From contig JABWCD010000030.1 of NCBI GenBank assembly GCA_013359265.1, positions 62,001 through 126,000 of the forward strand: a stretch of 64,000 nucleotides of DNA, written 5' to 3'. Shown one piece after another: positions 17,377-27,364 of this stretch (its first letter is position 1; every line of letters starts with the position of its first letter). The position numbers and the translations under genes are program-made. Below the pieces are notes generated by a model. The model was not told the DNA's origin and made no database searches. It saw only the letters and a program-made list of their open reading frames with translations. Origin of the DNA: Candidatus Hydrogenedentota bacterium. Lineage in GTDB: Bacteria > Hydrogenedentota > Hydrogenedentia > Hydrogenedentales > SLHB01.

Positions 17377-19557
17377 TCATTGGGGTGAAGATTCGCGGCG
17401 GGAAAGTCGGACAACTAACAGCGAATACACGTCGAACGGCGGTATCGTGCAATGCGCCGCCTTACCCTTGAAAGCAATGGCGATGGCTATCTCTGGGTTG
17501 TCGGGTGAGCGCACGCTGGCGGATTGCGGCTTCCATCCCGGCGGAACCGGCACGGCTACTCTCAATGGGGCCGGGGAATGCGCCGATACGCTCTCGCCAG
17601 TGACGGATACCGCGTAACGCACCGCATGCACGGTCAGCGCGCCTTGTTTCCGGCCAAGCCGCTCGTAGACCACCGTCCGAATACCGGGCGCCGATGCCGT
17701 GACTGAGAGGTCTTCTCCTGCCAGTTTTGTCAAGGCCGTTTGCAGCGGCGCGGGCTCTCGCGCATTTTTCGTCTCGGCAACGATTTCGCCCGCGCGTTTC
17801 GCGAATTCCCCGGGGTCGAGTATGTCCAGCGCAGCGATACTATCGAGCGCCTGTCGCGATACCAGTTCTTCCAGCGACGAAACGTGCAACGTCCCGGAAG
17901 CGTTTTGCGCCGCCGCGTCGTGCAGTATTCGCCGGTGCTTGGCATCCCGTTCGTTGACGCTGTAATCGAACATCGCACAGTCGCCGGCGGTGAGCAGCTT
18001 GCCCCCGTTCTTCACGAATTCCGTAATCGCCCCGATGTGATGCTCTTCCATGTATTTCACGTTCGGGACTATCAGGACGCGATACGCTCGAAGCGCCGAC
18101 GCCACAAGGTGCGACTTGGAAAGTGCAGCGAACGGTATATGCGCCGAATACAGTTCTTGCGCTGTCGCGAGCGCCTGGCGCAGGTGCTCTTTGTTGTTAT
18201 ACCGAAGTTCATCGTACGCGAGGACCAGCCCTACCGGCGCAACCAACGAGAACCGTTCGAGGACGTCGCCGTTCGCCTCGAAAAAGTTCCTCCATTTCCG
18301 GCGGATTTCGGGATGCTGCATGTCCGGCTGCACAAACGCGCCGCCACCGCCTGCCGCGCATTCCGCGAAGCCAAGATCGATTTGTTGCGGCGTCGCCGCG
18401 TAACCGTGCACGACGGGACGGATGCCCAGCATCAGCGACTGGTTGTATTGGAGCGAGTAGCCGAAGGGTACATCCGCCCCGAACAGTCCCGACGGATGCG
18501 CCTCCTCGAACATCACCCACTGTGTCGCGGGCTTCCACACTTCAATGTCCTTACCGCTCTGTGCGCGCCCCGCTGCGCCCCTGACGCGCGAGATTGCCCC
18601 CCAGTTCGCGACTGCAATGAACTCCAGATTGTGCGCGTGCGCTGCGGCCTGGATGCGATCGAGGTAGTTTCGCATGGATTCCTGCCAGAACAGGTGGGTC
18701 GCCGCGTCGCGGAACGTACCCTGCGCGTCCCCTTGCCACAGCGGCTGAATCGCGCCCATGGAGTGGTCATCGCCTAAGAGCGCCTCGGCGTGCTTGCCGC
18801 GGTAACGCCGTTTGAGGAATTCGGCAAATCGCCGCGCACACTCGTCGTGATGGCATTCGACGATGCAGTCGTCCACGAACACGCCGTCGTATCCACACTC
18901 CGCCACAAGCCGGACGACGGCCTCGTGGTACCGGCTCCAAGCCGGTTCATTCACGCACGGTCTATAAAGCCAAAGCGGGTAGTTCGGCTCGGGGGCCCAG
19001 GCGCCGAACGACTGACGCTCGCGCTGCATCCAGCGAATCGGGTCACGCGAGGGTTTGCCACCGATTCCGAGGGACGCATAGTCGTCCCAATGGTCGTAGA
19101 ACGACCAGAACCCCTGGCGGCTCGTGTGATCTCCGCCAATAATGGCGGGGTTTATGTAGCAGACAACCCGCTGAACGCCGGCCGCGTGCAACTCGTGAAT
19201 GAACGTACGAATCCTGTTGCGCCGTTGGCGTATCGTCTCAACGGGGACCAGTTCGGGCTTGAATCCGCTGTAGTCTGCGGTTGGGCCGAACACGCTGTTG
19301 AGCGGCAATACATGCCCAAGGTGCAATACACTGGGAGGCGCTTCGCGAACCGATTGCAGAAACCCGGGATCGTCCATTACATTGGCCGAAACCGCTGTTA
19401 CGTATGTCATCGGGGCCGTCGTAACCGCAGGCCCCGAGGCATATGCGAACGACGATAGTGCCGCCACGAATGCGGCCCGGCGGACAGACCGGTGTCCAAA
19501 TTGGAAACCGTACCTGCGCGCACGCGCAGTGCGATTATTGCCGTACAACGGGCTCAA
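17377..19557 (-). CDS. Exported glycosidase-like TIM-barrel protein with glutamine-amidotransferase-like domain
   Basis: A 726-residue protein with a signal-like hydrophobic segment near 28-42. Residues about 50-420 look like a TIM barrel of the GHL/alpha-amylase-like superfamily: RVVCYINP, GYDGVFVDDC (acidic residues at a barrel end), LEFIAVANWG. Residues about 440-570 (VGLVLAYDE, YRVLIVPNVKYM, VKNGGKLLTAGD) match the trimerisation / GATase-like domain of GH42-type enzymes. The last 110 residues form a beta domain. The start is TTG at 19557 (GAAGG 5 bases upstream) or TTG at 19548; both overlap or abut the sialidase gene. The substrate is unknown. Confidence 0.72.
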   Translation of the reverse strand: MSPLYGNNRTARARRYGFQFGHRSVRRAAFVAALSSFAYASGPAVTTAPMTYVTAVSANVMDDPGFLQSVREAPPSVLHLGHVLPLNSVFGPTADYSGFKPELVPVETIRQRRNRIRTFIHELHAAGVQRVVCYINPAIIGGDHTSRQGFWSFYDHWDDYASLGIGGKPSRDPIRWMQRERQSFGAWAPEPNYPLWLYRPCVNEPAWSRYHEAVVRLVAECGYDGVFVDDCIVECHHDECARRFAEFLKRRYRGKHAEALLGDDHSMGAIQPLWQGDAQGTFRDAATHLFWQESMRNYLDRIQAAAHAHNLEFIAVANWGAISRVRGAAGRAQSGKDIEVWKPATQWVMFEEAHPSGLFGADVPFGYSLQYNQSLMLGIRPVVHGYAATPQQIDLGFAECAAGGGGAFVQPDMQHPEIRRKWRNFFEANGDVLERFSLVAPVGLVLAYDELRYNNKEHLRQALATAQELYSAHIPFAALSKSHLVASALRAYRVLIVPNVKYMEEHHIGAITEFVKNGGKLLTAGDCAMFDYSVNERDAKHRRILHDAAAQNASGTLHVSSLEELVSRQALDSIAALDILDPGEFAKRAGEIVAETKNAREPAPLQTALTKLAGEDLSVTASAPGIRTVVYERLGRKQGALTVHAVRYAVSVTGESVSAHSPAPLRVAVPVPPGWKPQSASVRSPDNPEIAIAIAFKGKAAHCTIPPFDVYSLLVVRLSRRESSPQ

Positions 19558-21949
19558 TCCTTCCTTCGGTTACGCGGACCAATTGGGCCAGTAGAGGTTG
19601 CGCGCGCTCGGCATTCATGTAGGTACAAAGCAGCACATCGGGCTCAACTTCTACGATGCATCCCATCCCCCAAACGGGATAATCGATGATCGTACCCGCG
19701 TCCCAGTTAAGTCCATCATCCCGGCTGACGTTGATTGCGTATTGCGGATAGCGGTGCGCGCAGACAATGGCGCCGGAATGCGTGCGCGCGATGGATTGCG
19801 CGTAGCCGGGGAACGTCGTGCGCGCCGCGGCGTCCCACGAGGCTCCTGCGTCGTTAGACCAGCACTGCCACATCGTCTCGCTGTATACAGGCCGCACCAG
19901 CACGGTGACAGTGTCGCCCATCACGACCGCGGACGGTTCCGTCAGATCAAGCGAGCCGGAAATCGTCCCGCGTTTGGCGTCGGTCCACGAGGGCCAGTCG
20001 ATGTCAATCGGGGCGGACCACGTGGCGCCACGGTCGACGCTGCGAATTACGAATGCCTTTGCGTGCGTTGCGCTCCACGTGCGTACGTCGGTGAACACGG
20101 CGCCGTCCTCTTTAGCGCCGCCAAGCAGGAAGCGCAGCCACACACCGCCTTGCGTAACATGTACCGGTCCGTACGGAACGAGGTTCTTTGGAATGCTGGG
20201 CCACTCCGTCGCAACCTGTGACGGAATCGGTTCCGTCCATGTAACGCCGTAGTCGTTCGAACTCGCCATTGCAATTTCGGGTACCGGTTTCTGAACGGCC
20301 TCTTGCGGTCGATAGACCATTACGTGCAGCGCGTCGCCCGCATGAAACAGTGCGGACCCATAGTCGCCCACGTCACCGAGCGTGCCCGGCAACGTCTCGA
20401 TTGCGCCCCACGTGCGCCCTTTGTCTTTTGAGCGCACAAGTTTGTTTGCCTGCGCCAGGATGACGTCGCCATTTGGTGCGACGCAACCACTCGGCATCCC
20501 TTGGCTGTCCAGACCCACCGTGAAGTTGTGCGATGGAATCGGATCCTGTTTCCACGCGTCCGCAGGGGCCGGTTCGCCCGAAACATACAAATTGCGAAAC
20601 GCATACCAGCCGTAACCCGCGAATCCGACGTATCCGCGATCGAAACGATCGTCCGACACATCCAGCGCGTTGCGGCCATCCACCCAAACGCGGATACGCG
20701 GACCGATCGCCTCGACACGCACGTGGTACCACCGATCCGTTTCGCTCGGAACGCCGGGGACATACGCGAACGCAATGTTTCGCTGATAGGCGTCTCCCTC
20801 CACCGCGGCGAGACCCGCCCAGAAATGTTTGGCGCGGAGTTGCTGCCCTCCCCAAGGGAAGTGAACATAGTAGAAATGGTTCGAGTCCCGTGCGCGCAGG
20901 ATGAGACCTGCGTTACCTGTACCGGTCTCGCGGTAGCTTCCGTTATAGTCGAACTCGATGGTAACGTCGCCAAATTGCTCCTTCGTATAGAACGCGCGGC
21001 TGTGCAGGTTGCGCGCGTCGGGCGGGCGAATTGCGCCGTCCTCGCTTTCGCTCCACGGATCGCCGGACACGCTCCACCCCTCCCCGCTCGCCCAGGAAAT
21101 CCGTTTCTCGGATTGTGGCCCTCCGGCCTGTTCACGAAGCCATTGCGCCGTGCGCAGCACCGCCTCCGGTTCGTTATCGATCGTCAAATAGACGACACCG
21201 TGAATCTGTTTGCCGCGCGCCATCGAGAGCGCCGTCTCGTTCGACTGTTGCAGGAGGTCCGCGGGGATCGGCCGGCCGTCGCCGTAGTCGTGCAAGTAGA
21301 GGCCGACAACGATAGGTTTGTCGGGCCACTGCGCCGCGCAGTACGCGACGTTTTCCGCAAGCTGCGGCAAATCGCGCGCGTGCCATGTCCACAAGTTGAT
21401 TACATCGAGTTCGCGCACGTACGCGTCGAGCATCGGATCGCGCAGGTTCATGCTGTAAACCACGCCCCAAATTCGGATGCGCTCATTGTCCGAGCCAAGT
21501 TGTTCGCGGATCGCGCGGATATGTTCCGGTTTCAGCCCCGCGCCGATAGCGACAGTGCTCATATCGTCGAGCAGAATCCCTTCGATGGCCGGATGTTGTG
21601 CCGCAAGCCGTTTGATACGCGCAATCGAATCGGAATAGTCGAATGGCGCGGAGCCGCCCACCGCGGGCGCAATTTCCCATACGATTCGCCGCGCGTCGCG
21701 CACACCGGCCATTTCGCGATCGGCGGATTCATCAGAACTCGGCAGGCCGTGACCCGCCATGATTACATTCGGCGCTCCAAGAATACGCGCTCGCTCCATC
21801 GGGCTTGCCTGCGCGAAGGAAACCGCCGTGTGCCGGCCCTCGCGTGCCATCTCCGGGTTACCCCAAACCCATACCGAATCGCGGAACGAATCGTCCGCGA
21901 ACACAACGAGGCCCGCCGCCATCAGCAGCACGGTCGTAACTCGAATCAT
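19535..21949 (-). CDS. Secreted three-domain sialidase-like protein
   Basis: An 804-residue exported protein with a signal peptide (1-18). Residues 25-280 resemble a TIM barrel (IEGILLDDMSTV, INLWTWHARDL, VVGLYLHDYGDG). Residues about 290-458 form a jelly-roll of the DUF1080/LamG type (GNAGLILRARDSNHFYY, WYHVRVEAIGPRIRVWVDG). Residues 475-804 form a BNR propeller with five Asp-boxes: SKDKGRTW (507), SNDYGVTW (564), SVDRGATW (637), SNDAGASW (698) and SRDDGLNW (742). I did not find the full arginine triad with certainty, so activity may not be on sialic acid. It overlaps the downstream glycosidase-like gene by 23 bp. Confidence 0.82.
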   Translation of the reverse strand: MIRVTTVLLMAAGLVVFADDSFRDSVWVWGNPEMAREGRHTAVSFAQASPMERARILGAPNVIMAGHGLPSSDESADREMAGVRDARRIVWEIAPAVGGSAPFDYSDSIARIKRLAAQHPAIEGILLDDMSTVAIGAGLKPEHIRAIREQLGSDNERIRIWGVVYSMNLRDPMLDAYVRELDVINLWTWHARDLPQLAENVAYCAAQWPDKPIVVGLYLHDYGDGRPIPADLLQQSNETALSMARGKQIHGVVYLTIDNEPEAVLRTAQWLREQAGGPQSEKRISWASGEGWSVSGDPWSESEDGAIRPPDARNLHSRAFYTKEQFGDVTIEFDYNGSYRETGTGNAGLILRARDSNHFYYVHFPWGGQQLRAKHFWAGLAAVEGDAYQRNIAFAYVPGVPSETDRWYHVRVEAIGPRIRVWVDGRNALDVSDDRFDRGYVGFAGYGWYAFRNLYVSGEPAPADAWKQDPIPSHNFTVGLDSQGMPSGCVAPNGDVILAQANKLVRSKDKGRTWGAIETLPGTLGDVGDYGSALFHAGDALHVMVYRPQEAVQKPVPEIAMASSNDYGVTWTEPIPSQVATEWPSIPKNLVPYGPVHVTQGGVWLRFLLGGAKEDGAVFTDVRTWSATHAKAFVIRSVDRGATWSAPIDIDWPSWTDAKRGTISGSLDLTEPSAVVMGDTVTVLVRPVYSETMWQCWSNDAGASWDAAARTTFPGYAQSIARTHSGAIVCAHRYPQYAINVSRDDGLNWDAGTIIDYPVWGMGCIVEVEPDVLLCTYMNAERAQPLLAQLVRVTEGRIEPVVRQ

Positions 21950-21995
21950 ACCCGCACCTCCAGCAGTTTTAGTGACTGGCGCAAATTCCGGCCAC

Positions 21996-24455
21996 TTAGT
22001 GTCGCGTATACACGATAAACACGGCCCCCGGCTTCTCGTTGAGCGTCACCGGCAGCCCTCGTTCCATCAGCGTTTTACCGTCGTAGTCTCTTCCGGCGTC
22101 CGCGCGGTTGGGCTCCCCAATTCGGTATGTTGCATCCGGGTCGAGCCCGTGCAGCGGCAAGCGCGCGGATTCGTACACGCTGTCCGCGCGCCGAAACACC
22201 TGCACAGCGCCTTCCCCAACATCCGGCCGATTGAACTGCCACGCAATCCACTGATTGTTGTCGAGCGAATACTCCGTGATGGGATAGAAGTCGCCGAGAT
22301 AATTGGGTGCGATCGCTCTCCACTCATCGACGACACGTCCGATAGTGGGCCAATCGATCGAATCGTCCCGCTGGTCCCAGCACGCCGTAAAGCTGGGGCA
22401 CAACGTGCTCTTGATCAGGTACGGATCGGTCTTCGACGTACCCGTACCATAGAAAGGAAACCAGGGCGACAGCGCGAATGTGTGGCACTGGTTGCCGACG
22501 GGTTCCATGATGTAGTCGCTGCGTAACAACGGCACCGCGCGCCGCAAGGTCTCGAGATCGTTGCGGCGCCCTCCGCTTGCGCACGAGTCAATCAACATGT
22601 CCGGATGCCGGTTCCGCAGGTCGTCCCAATATGCGAGGTATCCCTCGACGTGACGAATCTCGGTGATGCCTTGACGGTCCTCGGCGTCATTTGCGCGCCA
22701 AAACGACAGCGGGTCCATGTTGAAATCCTGGCGGTAGAGATCGATGCCCTCGCTCTTGATGAGTCCATGTACATGGTCCGTTAACCACGCGCGCGCATCG
22801 GGCATGCCCAGGTTCAACAATCCGCCCTTCGCGCCGCCGTGAATCCATTCCGGATGCGTCGTGGCCAACCACGTGCCCTCGGTCACACGCTCGGGTTCAA
22901 ACCACACGATTATGTCAACATTGCGCGCGTGTGCGTAGTCGCTGATTGGGCGCAGCCCGCCGGGAAAACGGTCGGTGTCCACTTCCCACGTGCCGGTGTT
23001 TGGCCAGCCGGTTTTGTTCCAGTACCAACCTGCGTCCATCCACCAATAGTCGAGCTTCATGCCGCGTTCAAGATACTTGTCGATAAAAAGTTTTTGGCTG
23101 TCGGAGTTCGCATGAATCATCTCGCCGAACTGGTGTGAACTGCACGCATTCAGTTGTGGGACCGGCGGGAGCTTTCCGCCCGGCCGCGGCAGATTGTGCG
23201 CAAGCATCCACGCGCGCCACACGTTCTGCGCGTGCCAGCGGTCGCCGTGGTAGAACTGCAACACGATCATCGGCGTGCGCACTTCCTCGCCCGGAAGCAG
23301 TTTGAAGTGGGTCAGTTCCTGACCGGCCCTCAATTGCAGTCCGTTGCCCGCGTCGCGTTGGAACTGCGCCGACCATTGGCCCGCCCAACTGACGACGGCA
23401 ATCAACCCTTGATTGCCGAAGTTGAGGTTCCAATACGGGAATGCGATTTGCGTTGGCCGTCCGCCGGTATTGGCGATACGCATGTCCGAGCCAGGTTTCA
23501 ACGTTTCGACCAGCGGCTCGTAACTGTCCGCGGTGCAGTTGTCGCCTTTGTTATAGTACAAGGCGAATTCGCTGCCGGCGCCGCGTTCAAATCGCGTGTC
23601 GATGGCGCGGATGTCGCTGAGAATTGGAGAATCGGTTTTTGACGTATTTCTGAAATACAGCATCCACTCCACCGTCGGGAAGTCACGGTACTCGATGCCT
23701 TCGCATCGCACCTCAAGGCCCGTATTCGGATCGCTGTACCGTAGCCTGTGTCGCGTGCGTTGATTGTCGATGCGTTCTGAACTCCGCTTCAGCTTCCACT
23801 TCGGCATCGATTCATGCGACGGCACGCCGCCGTACACGAACGAGAAAAAGGGGTCCGTCGAATACGGGGCGCGGCCAGCGCCTTCGATTGGCAAGTCCCC
23901 GAGCCACACGTCGGAACCGTCGATTAACGTGACCCGTGCGTCGGCCCAGTCGGCCTGATCGCACGATATGCCATCTTGCGCGTCGCCGACTTCGAGCCAG
24001 AATTCCGTCGCGCCTTCAAGGTCGACGCTTACGTCCTTGCCCGGCATGCCTTCGCGCATGACGCCCGATTTCCATGCTTCACGGTCGCCCACGCGGACCA
24101 AAAACTCGATGCTCCCGCGCCCGCCGGCGGTCTGGTCGTTCGAGTCAACCCCAGCTACCGCTTCGAATGTTTTGCCCGGTTTGGGCAGACGAACCCGAAG
24201 CCTGCTGACGGCATGGCAGTATAGCCCTCGCGTGTATTGCTTCCCGGCGATGTTCATCTGCTTACCCGCGCGGCCGTTCGGTTGGACGGGATCGTTATTC
24301 GCATGCACAACGATAGATGGCGCGGATTCCACCACGAGTTGTTCGCCCTTGAATTTCGCCTGGACCCAGAGCGATGCGTCCTGAAGTTCATTCGATGTAG
24401 GCGCAGCCGCGTACAATGGTGGGCAGACCGCTGCCAGCATGACAAGAAATCGCAT
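21996..24455 (-). CDS. Secreted alpha-galactosidase, GH36-like with NPCBM domain
   Basis: An 819-residue exported enzyme with signal peptide (1-17). Residues about 25-180 are an NPCBM carbohydrate-binding domain (RGLYCHAVSRLRVRLP, FEAVAGVD). The catalytic barrel contains DYWWMDAGWYWN (469-480), WFEPERV (518-524) and the nucleophile Asp577 in YRQDFN. Asp647 in LLRSDY is the likely acid/base, preceded by DSCASGGRR. These match GH36 (clan GH-D), which removes alpha-galactose from oligo- or polysaccharides. GGGGAGG lies seven bases before the ATG. The three minus-strand genes from here to 17377 probably form one unit. Confidence 0.9.
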   Translation of the reverse strand: MRFLVMLAAVCPPLYAAAPTSNELQDASLWVQAKFKGEQLVVESAPSIVVHANNDPVQPNGRAGKQMNIAGKQYTRGLYCHAVSRLRVRLPKPGKTFEAVAGVDSNDQTAGGRGSIEFLVRVGDREAWKSGVMREGMPGKDVSVDLEGATEFWLEVGDAQDGISCDQADWADARVTLIDGSDVWLGDLPIEGAGRAPYSTDPFFSFVYGGVPSHESMPKWKLKRSSERIDNQRTRHRLRYSDPNTGLEVRCEGIEYRDFPTVEWMLYFRNTSKTDSPILSDIRAIDTRFERGAGSEFALYYNKGDNCTADSYEPLVETLKPGSDMRIANTGGRPTQIAFPYWNLNFGNQGLIAVVSWAGQWSAQFQRDAGNGLQLRAGQELTHFKLLPGEEVRTPMIVLQFYHGDRWHAQNVWRAWMLAHNLPRPGGKLPPVPQLNACSSHQFGEMIHANSDSQKLFIDKYLERGMKLDYWWMDAGWYWNKTGWPNTGTWEVDTDRFPGGLRPISDYAHARNVDIIVWFEPERVTEGTWLATTHPEWIHGGAKGGLLNLGMPDARAWLTDHVHGLIKSEGIDLYRQDFNMDPLSFWRANDAEDRQGITEIRHVEGYLAYWDDLRNRHPDMLIDSCASGGRRNDLETLRRAVPLLRSDYIMEPVGNQCHTFALSPWFPFYGTGTSKTDPYLIKSTLCPSFTACWDQRDDSIDWPTIGRVVDEWRAIAPNYLGDFYPITEYSLDNNQWIAWQFNRPDVGEGAVQVFRRADSVYESARLPLHGLDPDATYRIGEPNRADAGRDYDGKTLMERGLPVTLNEKPGAVFIVYTRH

Positions 24456-24644
24456 CGTCGGACCTCCCCCGTCACTCCCCCCGTTTTCAACGTCTTATCC
24501 TACGCCCAACGAAACGTACAAACGAATACGCAACCGGCGTTCGACGCAGCGTGCACCCACACCACATTGCATTCGTGCAGGGGAGTATGGTTCACTGCGC
24601 GCGGGATGCATTCCGAGGGGTGAGTTCGTGTGGGAGACTGTGGC

Positions 24645-27332
24645 ATGCGTTGGATAGCGCGGGCCGTTCTAGTTCTGTACATCGTGTCAGGCGCGCTGCA
24701 CGGCCAAGAACCTGCCCCGGCCCCGGAAGCCGCTCCGCCTGCCCCCGCCGAACCTGCGCCACAGCCTGAATCGGCGCCAGCGGAACCGCCTGCGCCCGCG
24801 CCGGCAGAACCGGCGCCACAACCTGAACCAGCGCCTGCGCCCGCGGAGCCGCCCGCGCCAGAGGCCGTCGCCCAAAAGACTTTCGAACGTGTGTTCGGCG
24901 CCGCGGCGGTATTCGACGCGGTGTTCAGCGCACAGGTACTGAAAGGCGAACCCGGCAAGCGGCATTATGTCGACGCGAATGTCGATGGCAAGCCCGAAGA
25001 GGTTTGGTTCGTCGACACGTCGCCGCGCCATCCGGAAGCAATACGCCCGGTCCTCGTCCGCGTCATCGACGAAGACGGCGATCTCGTGGAGGGCCAGGAG
25101 CCGGACCAAGATAACGATCTGTATCTTGCAGATTGGAAGGGCGATGGCACGGTAGACGCCGTCATCGATTTCTCGGATCAGGATGGCGACCAGGATGTTG
25201 GCGAATTGGCCTTCTACCGTCCGGGCGGCGACTTGGCCGGCGGCGACAACAACGTGATGACCGTGTGGCTTTCGCGGGACATCGGCGACGACAATCAGCT
25301 TTGGTACGACGTCGGCTACGCTTACGATCAGGCTGCGTGCCAGTGGCGGTGCCATTTCGGCGGAAACGAGATGCACTACGCAATGGTACTCGCGCCGGAT
25401 GCTACGGAATGGAAACCCGTTTTCGAGAACCCGTTCGTGTTCGTGACGTACGATGGGGACGTGACCAGCGAAGAAGCCCTGCGGTATGAAGTAGACACCG
25501 GTAGGATTCTGACGCTCCGGCAGAGTATGGACGCGGACAACGACGCAACGACGGACGAGCAGCACGACTATGACGTGTCTATCGCGGCGCGCGCCCCGAA
25601 GGACGGCCTCGCTATTCCGGACGGATCGACGGAAACGCTTCAGCTTCGAGGTATCCCAACAGCGCCGGTAATCACATTCGCAGCCGCGCAGTCGCTGCAT
25701 ACACAGTTGGTTTGGGACGCGATGCTCCTCACGTGGGACGAGAACGACGACAACGTCGAGGGCGTCGAGTACGCCGACCGGCACGAGCGATGGGAAGGCG
25801 TTGTCGCGCCCGCTGTCGACGGTTTCGATCCGATCCCCGGCGTCCACTGCGGCGCGCTCAATAAGCGGTTCGAACTGGCCACACAGATCGGGAAACCGAC
25901 CGCGGTCTACTTCCACCCCGCCGATCATCGCATTCACCTGCTCGGCGCCAAGCGCGCCTGGATGGACGTGGACGCGAATTACGACCGCACGCCGGACATG
26001 AAATACATCATGAGCGATACCGACGGCGACGGCGCAATCGACACGTGGAGTATCGATGTCGACGCCAACGGAACGGAAGATGATTCATGGAAGGCCACGG
26101 CCGCGATTCGCCCGATTGCGTGGACATGGCAAGAAGTAAACGCGGTTCAGGCGACGGAAGTGGCTGCGATGCCTGCGGTACTCTTCTCTCTGAACCAACG
26201 GCTCGAACAGGCTATCGCCGCAAAGGGCGCAGACCCATTTGCCGGAAGCGTAGTCGCGCAGTTCGTTCACAACGGCCTGCGCGCGGACAATTTCGATGCC
26301 GCGATTACGTCCAAACTAGTGGCCAGCAACGAGTCGCTTCGCTATTATTTCGACATTTTGAAGGACGTGTATCTCGCGCAATTGAAGAAATTGCACGATA
26401 ACGCACCGTTCTGGCAGGGCGTAGGCGAAGCACGCGGGCAGGGTGACTACGCGAAGATACAGGCCTTGTTCGAACAGGAATTCGCACTCTCCGCGCCCGT
26501 GGCCGCGTATGCCGAATGGATAGCGGCGCGCAGCGCGGAGGCTAACCCGAACCCGCGGGTGAGCACCGCCATCGACTGGATTCCGGACAACATCGGATGG
26601 GAGTCCGAAGTCGCCGCATATCGCGCGTACTGGGGCCAGATCGATTTCTTCGGCAAGAACGTCCGCCGGTTGACTCTAGCCGACGCGGCGATCGAGACTG
26701 CCAATCAGATTCCCGCGCCGTGGGGCGTCGACGCCCTCGCCGTGCGTGACACGAGCGGGCTGGGCGGCGTCACGCTGTATGTGAACGAACAACCCTTCGC
26801 CGTGCGCAGCCCCGGCGGAAACGGCGTCGTGAAGTTCGAGAAGTCGCTCGTCGAACAGGACAACCATCGCGCCGTTGTCGAAATGAAAGCATCGAATGTC
26901 GGACCGATTGGCAATACTTACACGGTCCGTCTACGGTTTTCGATTGAAGCGGGCCATCGCGAGAGCGCCGTCGAAGTGCTCGTCGAAGGCGCCGAAAACA
27001 ACGACCTGTTGGAATTGGGTATCGGGCTTACGCGGCTTTCGCATCAAGAATATCTGCTCGATCCCCAGGCGGGCGTTATGGCGGTGTGGGGCACACAGAC
27101 GCCGGCCATCGGCCGCATCGGGCTCGGCGCAGTCTTCCCCGCGGAACGATTCGTGCGCGAAGGCGACGTGCCGGGCGAGAACCACATCGTATTGAAAATA
27201 GAGCGGGGCGTGCCGATAACGTACTTTATTCAGGCGAAGTGGCAGAACGGTTTGCAGTATCCCGTCGCGCCAGTCATGGAGAATTGGGTGAAGGAACTGC
27301 GCGTACTCGCCGGCGCGAAGTTTCCCAAGTAG
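24645..27332 (+). CDS. Large secreted protein with Pro-Ala repeat linker and DUF4861-like C-terminus
   Basis: An 895-residue exported protein. Residues 1-20 are a signal peptide, 21-75 a Pro/Ala/Glu repeat linker. Between about 100 and 480 there are several acidic loops of the DxDxDG type (DEDGD, DQDGDQD, DADNDATTD, DTDGDGAID, DVDANGTED), which look like calcium-binding loops of thrombospondin-3 or dockerin kind. The C-terminal 240 residues (RLRFSIEAGHRESAVEVLV, ending ITYFIQAKW) resemble DUF4861. The ATG at 24645 has GGGAG eight to nine bases upstream. It diverges from the alpha-galactosidase gene. The function is unknown; a surface glycan-related role is inferred from neighbours. Confidence 0.7.
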   Translation: MRWIARAVLVLYIVSGALHGQEPAPAPEAAPPAPAEPAPQPESAPAEPPAPAPAEPAPQPEPAPAPAEPPAPEAVAQKTFERVFGAAAVFDAVFSAQVLKGEPGKRHYVDANVDGKPEEVWFVDTSPRHPEAIRPVLVRVIDEDGDLVEGQEPDQDNDLYLADWKGDGTVDAVIDFSDQDGDQDVGELAFYRPGGDLAGGDNNVMTVWLSRDIGDDNQLWYDVGYAYDQAACQWRCHFGGNEMHYAMVLAPDATEWKPVFENPFVFVTYDGDVTSEEALRYEVDTGRILTLRQSMDADNDATTDEQHDYDVSIAARAPKDGLAIPDGSTETLQLRGIPTAPVITFAAAQSLHTQLVWDAMLLTWDENDDNVEGVEYADRHERWEGVVAPAVDGFDPIPGVHCGALNKRFELATQIGKPTAVYFHPADHRIHLLGAKRAWMDVDANYDRTPDMKYIMSDTDGDGAIDTWSIDVDANGTEDDSWKATAAIRPIAWTWQEVNAVQATEVAAMPAVLFSLNQRLEQAIAAKGADPFAGSVVAQFVHNGLRADNFDAAITSKLVASNESLRYYFDILKDVYLAQLKKLHDNAPFWQGVGEARGQGDYAKIQALFEQEFALSAPVAAYAEWIAARSAEANPNPRVSTAIDWIPDNIGWESEVAAYRAYWGQIDFFGKNVRRLTLADAAIETANQIPAPWGVDALAVRDTSGLGGVTLYVNEQPFAVRSPGGNGVVKFEKSLVEQDNHRAVVEMKASNVGPIGNTYTVRLRFSIEAGHRESAVEVLVEGAENNDLLELGIGLTRLSHQEYLLDPQAGVMAVWGTQTPAIGRIGLGAVFPAERFVREGDVPGENHIVLKIERGVPITYFIQAKWQNGLQYPVAPVMENWVKELRVLAGAKFPK
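24705..24869 (+). repeat. Pro-Ala-Glu-rich coding repeat
   Basis: Encodes residues 21-75 of the secreted protein. The unit PAPAEPAPQPE occurs at residues 32-42 and 51-61, each followed by a variant of PAEPPA, so the linker grew by duplication of a roughly 19-21-residue block. Codons differ between copies. Confidence 0.8.
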
Positions 27333-27364
27333 TTCAGCGGACGATTACACGGACAAGGTTCGGC

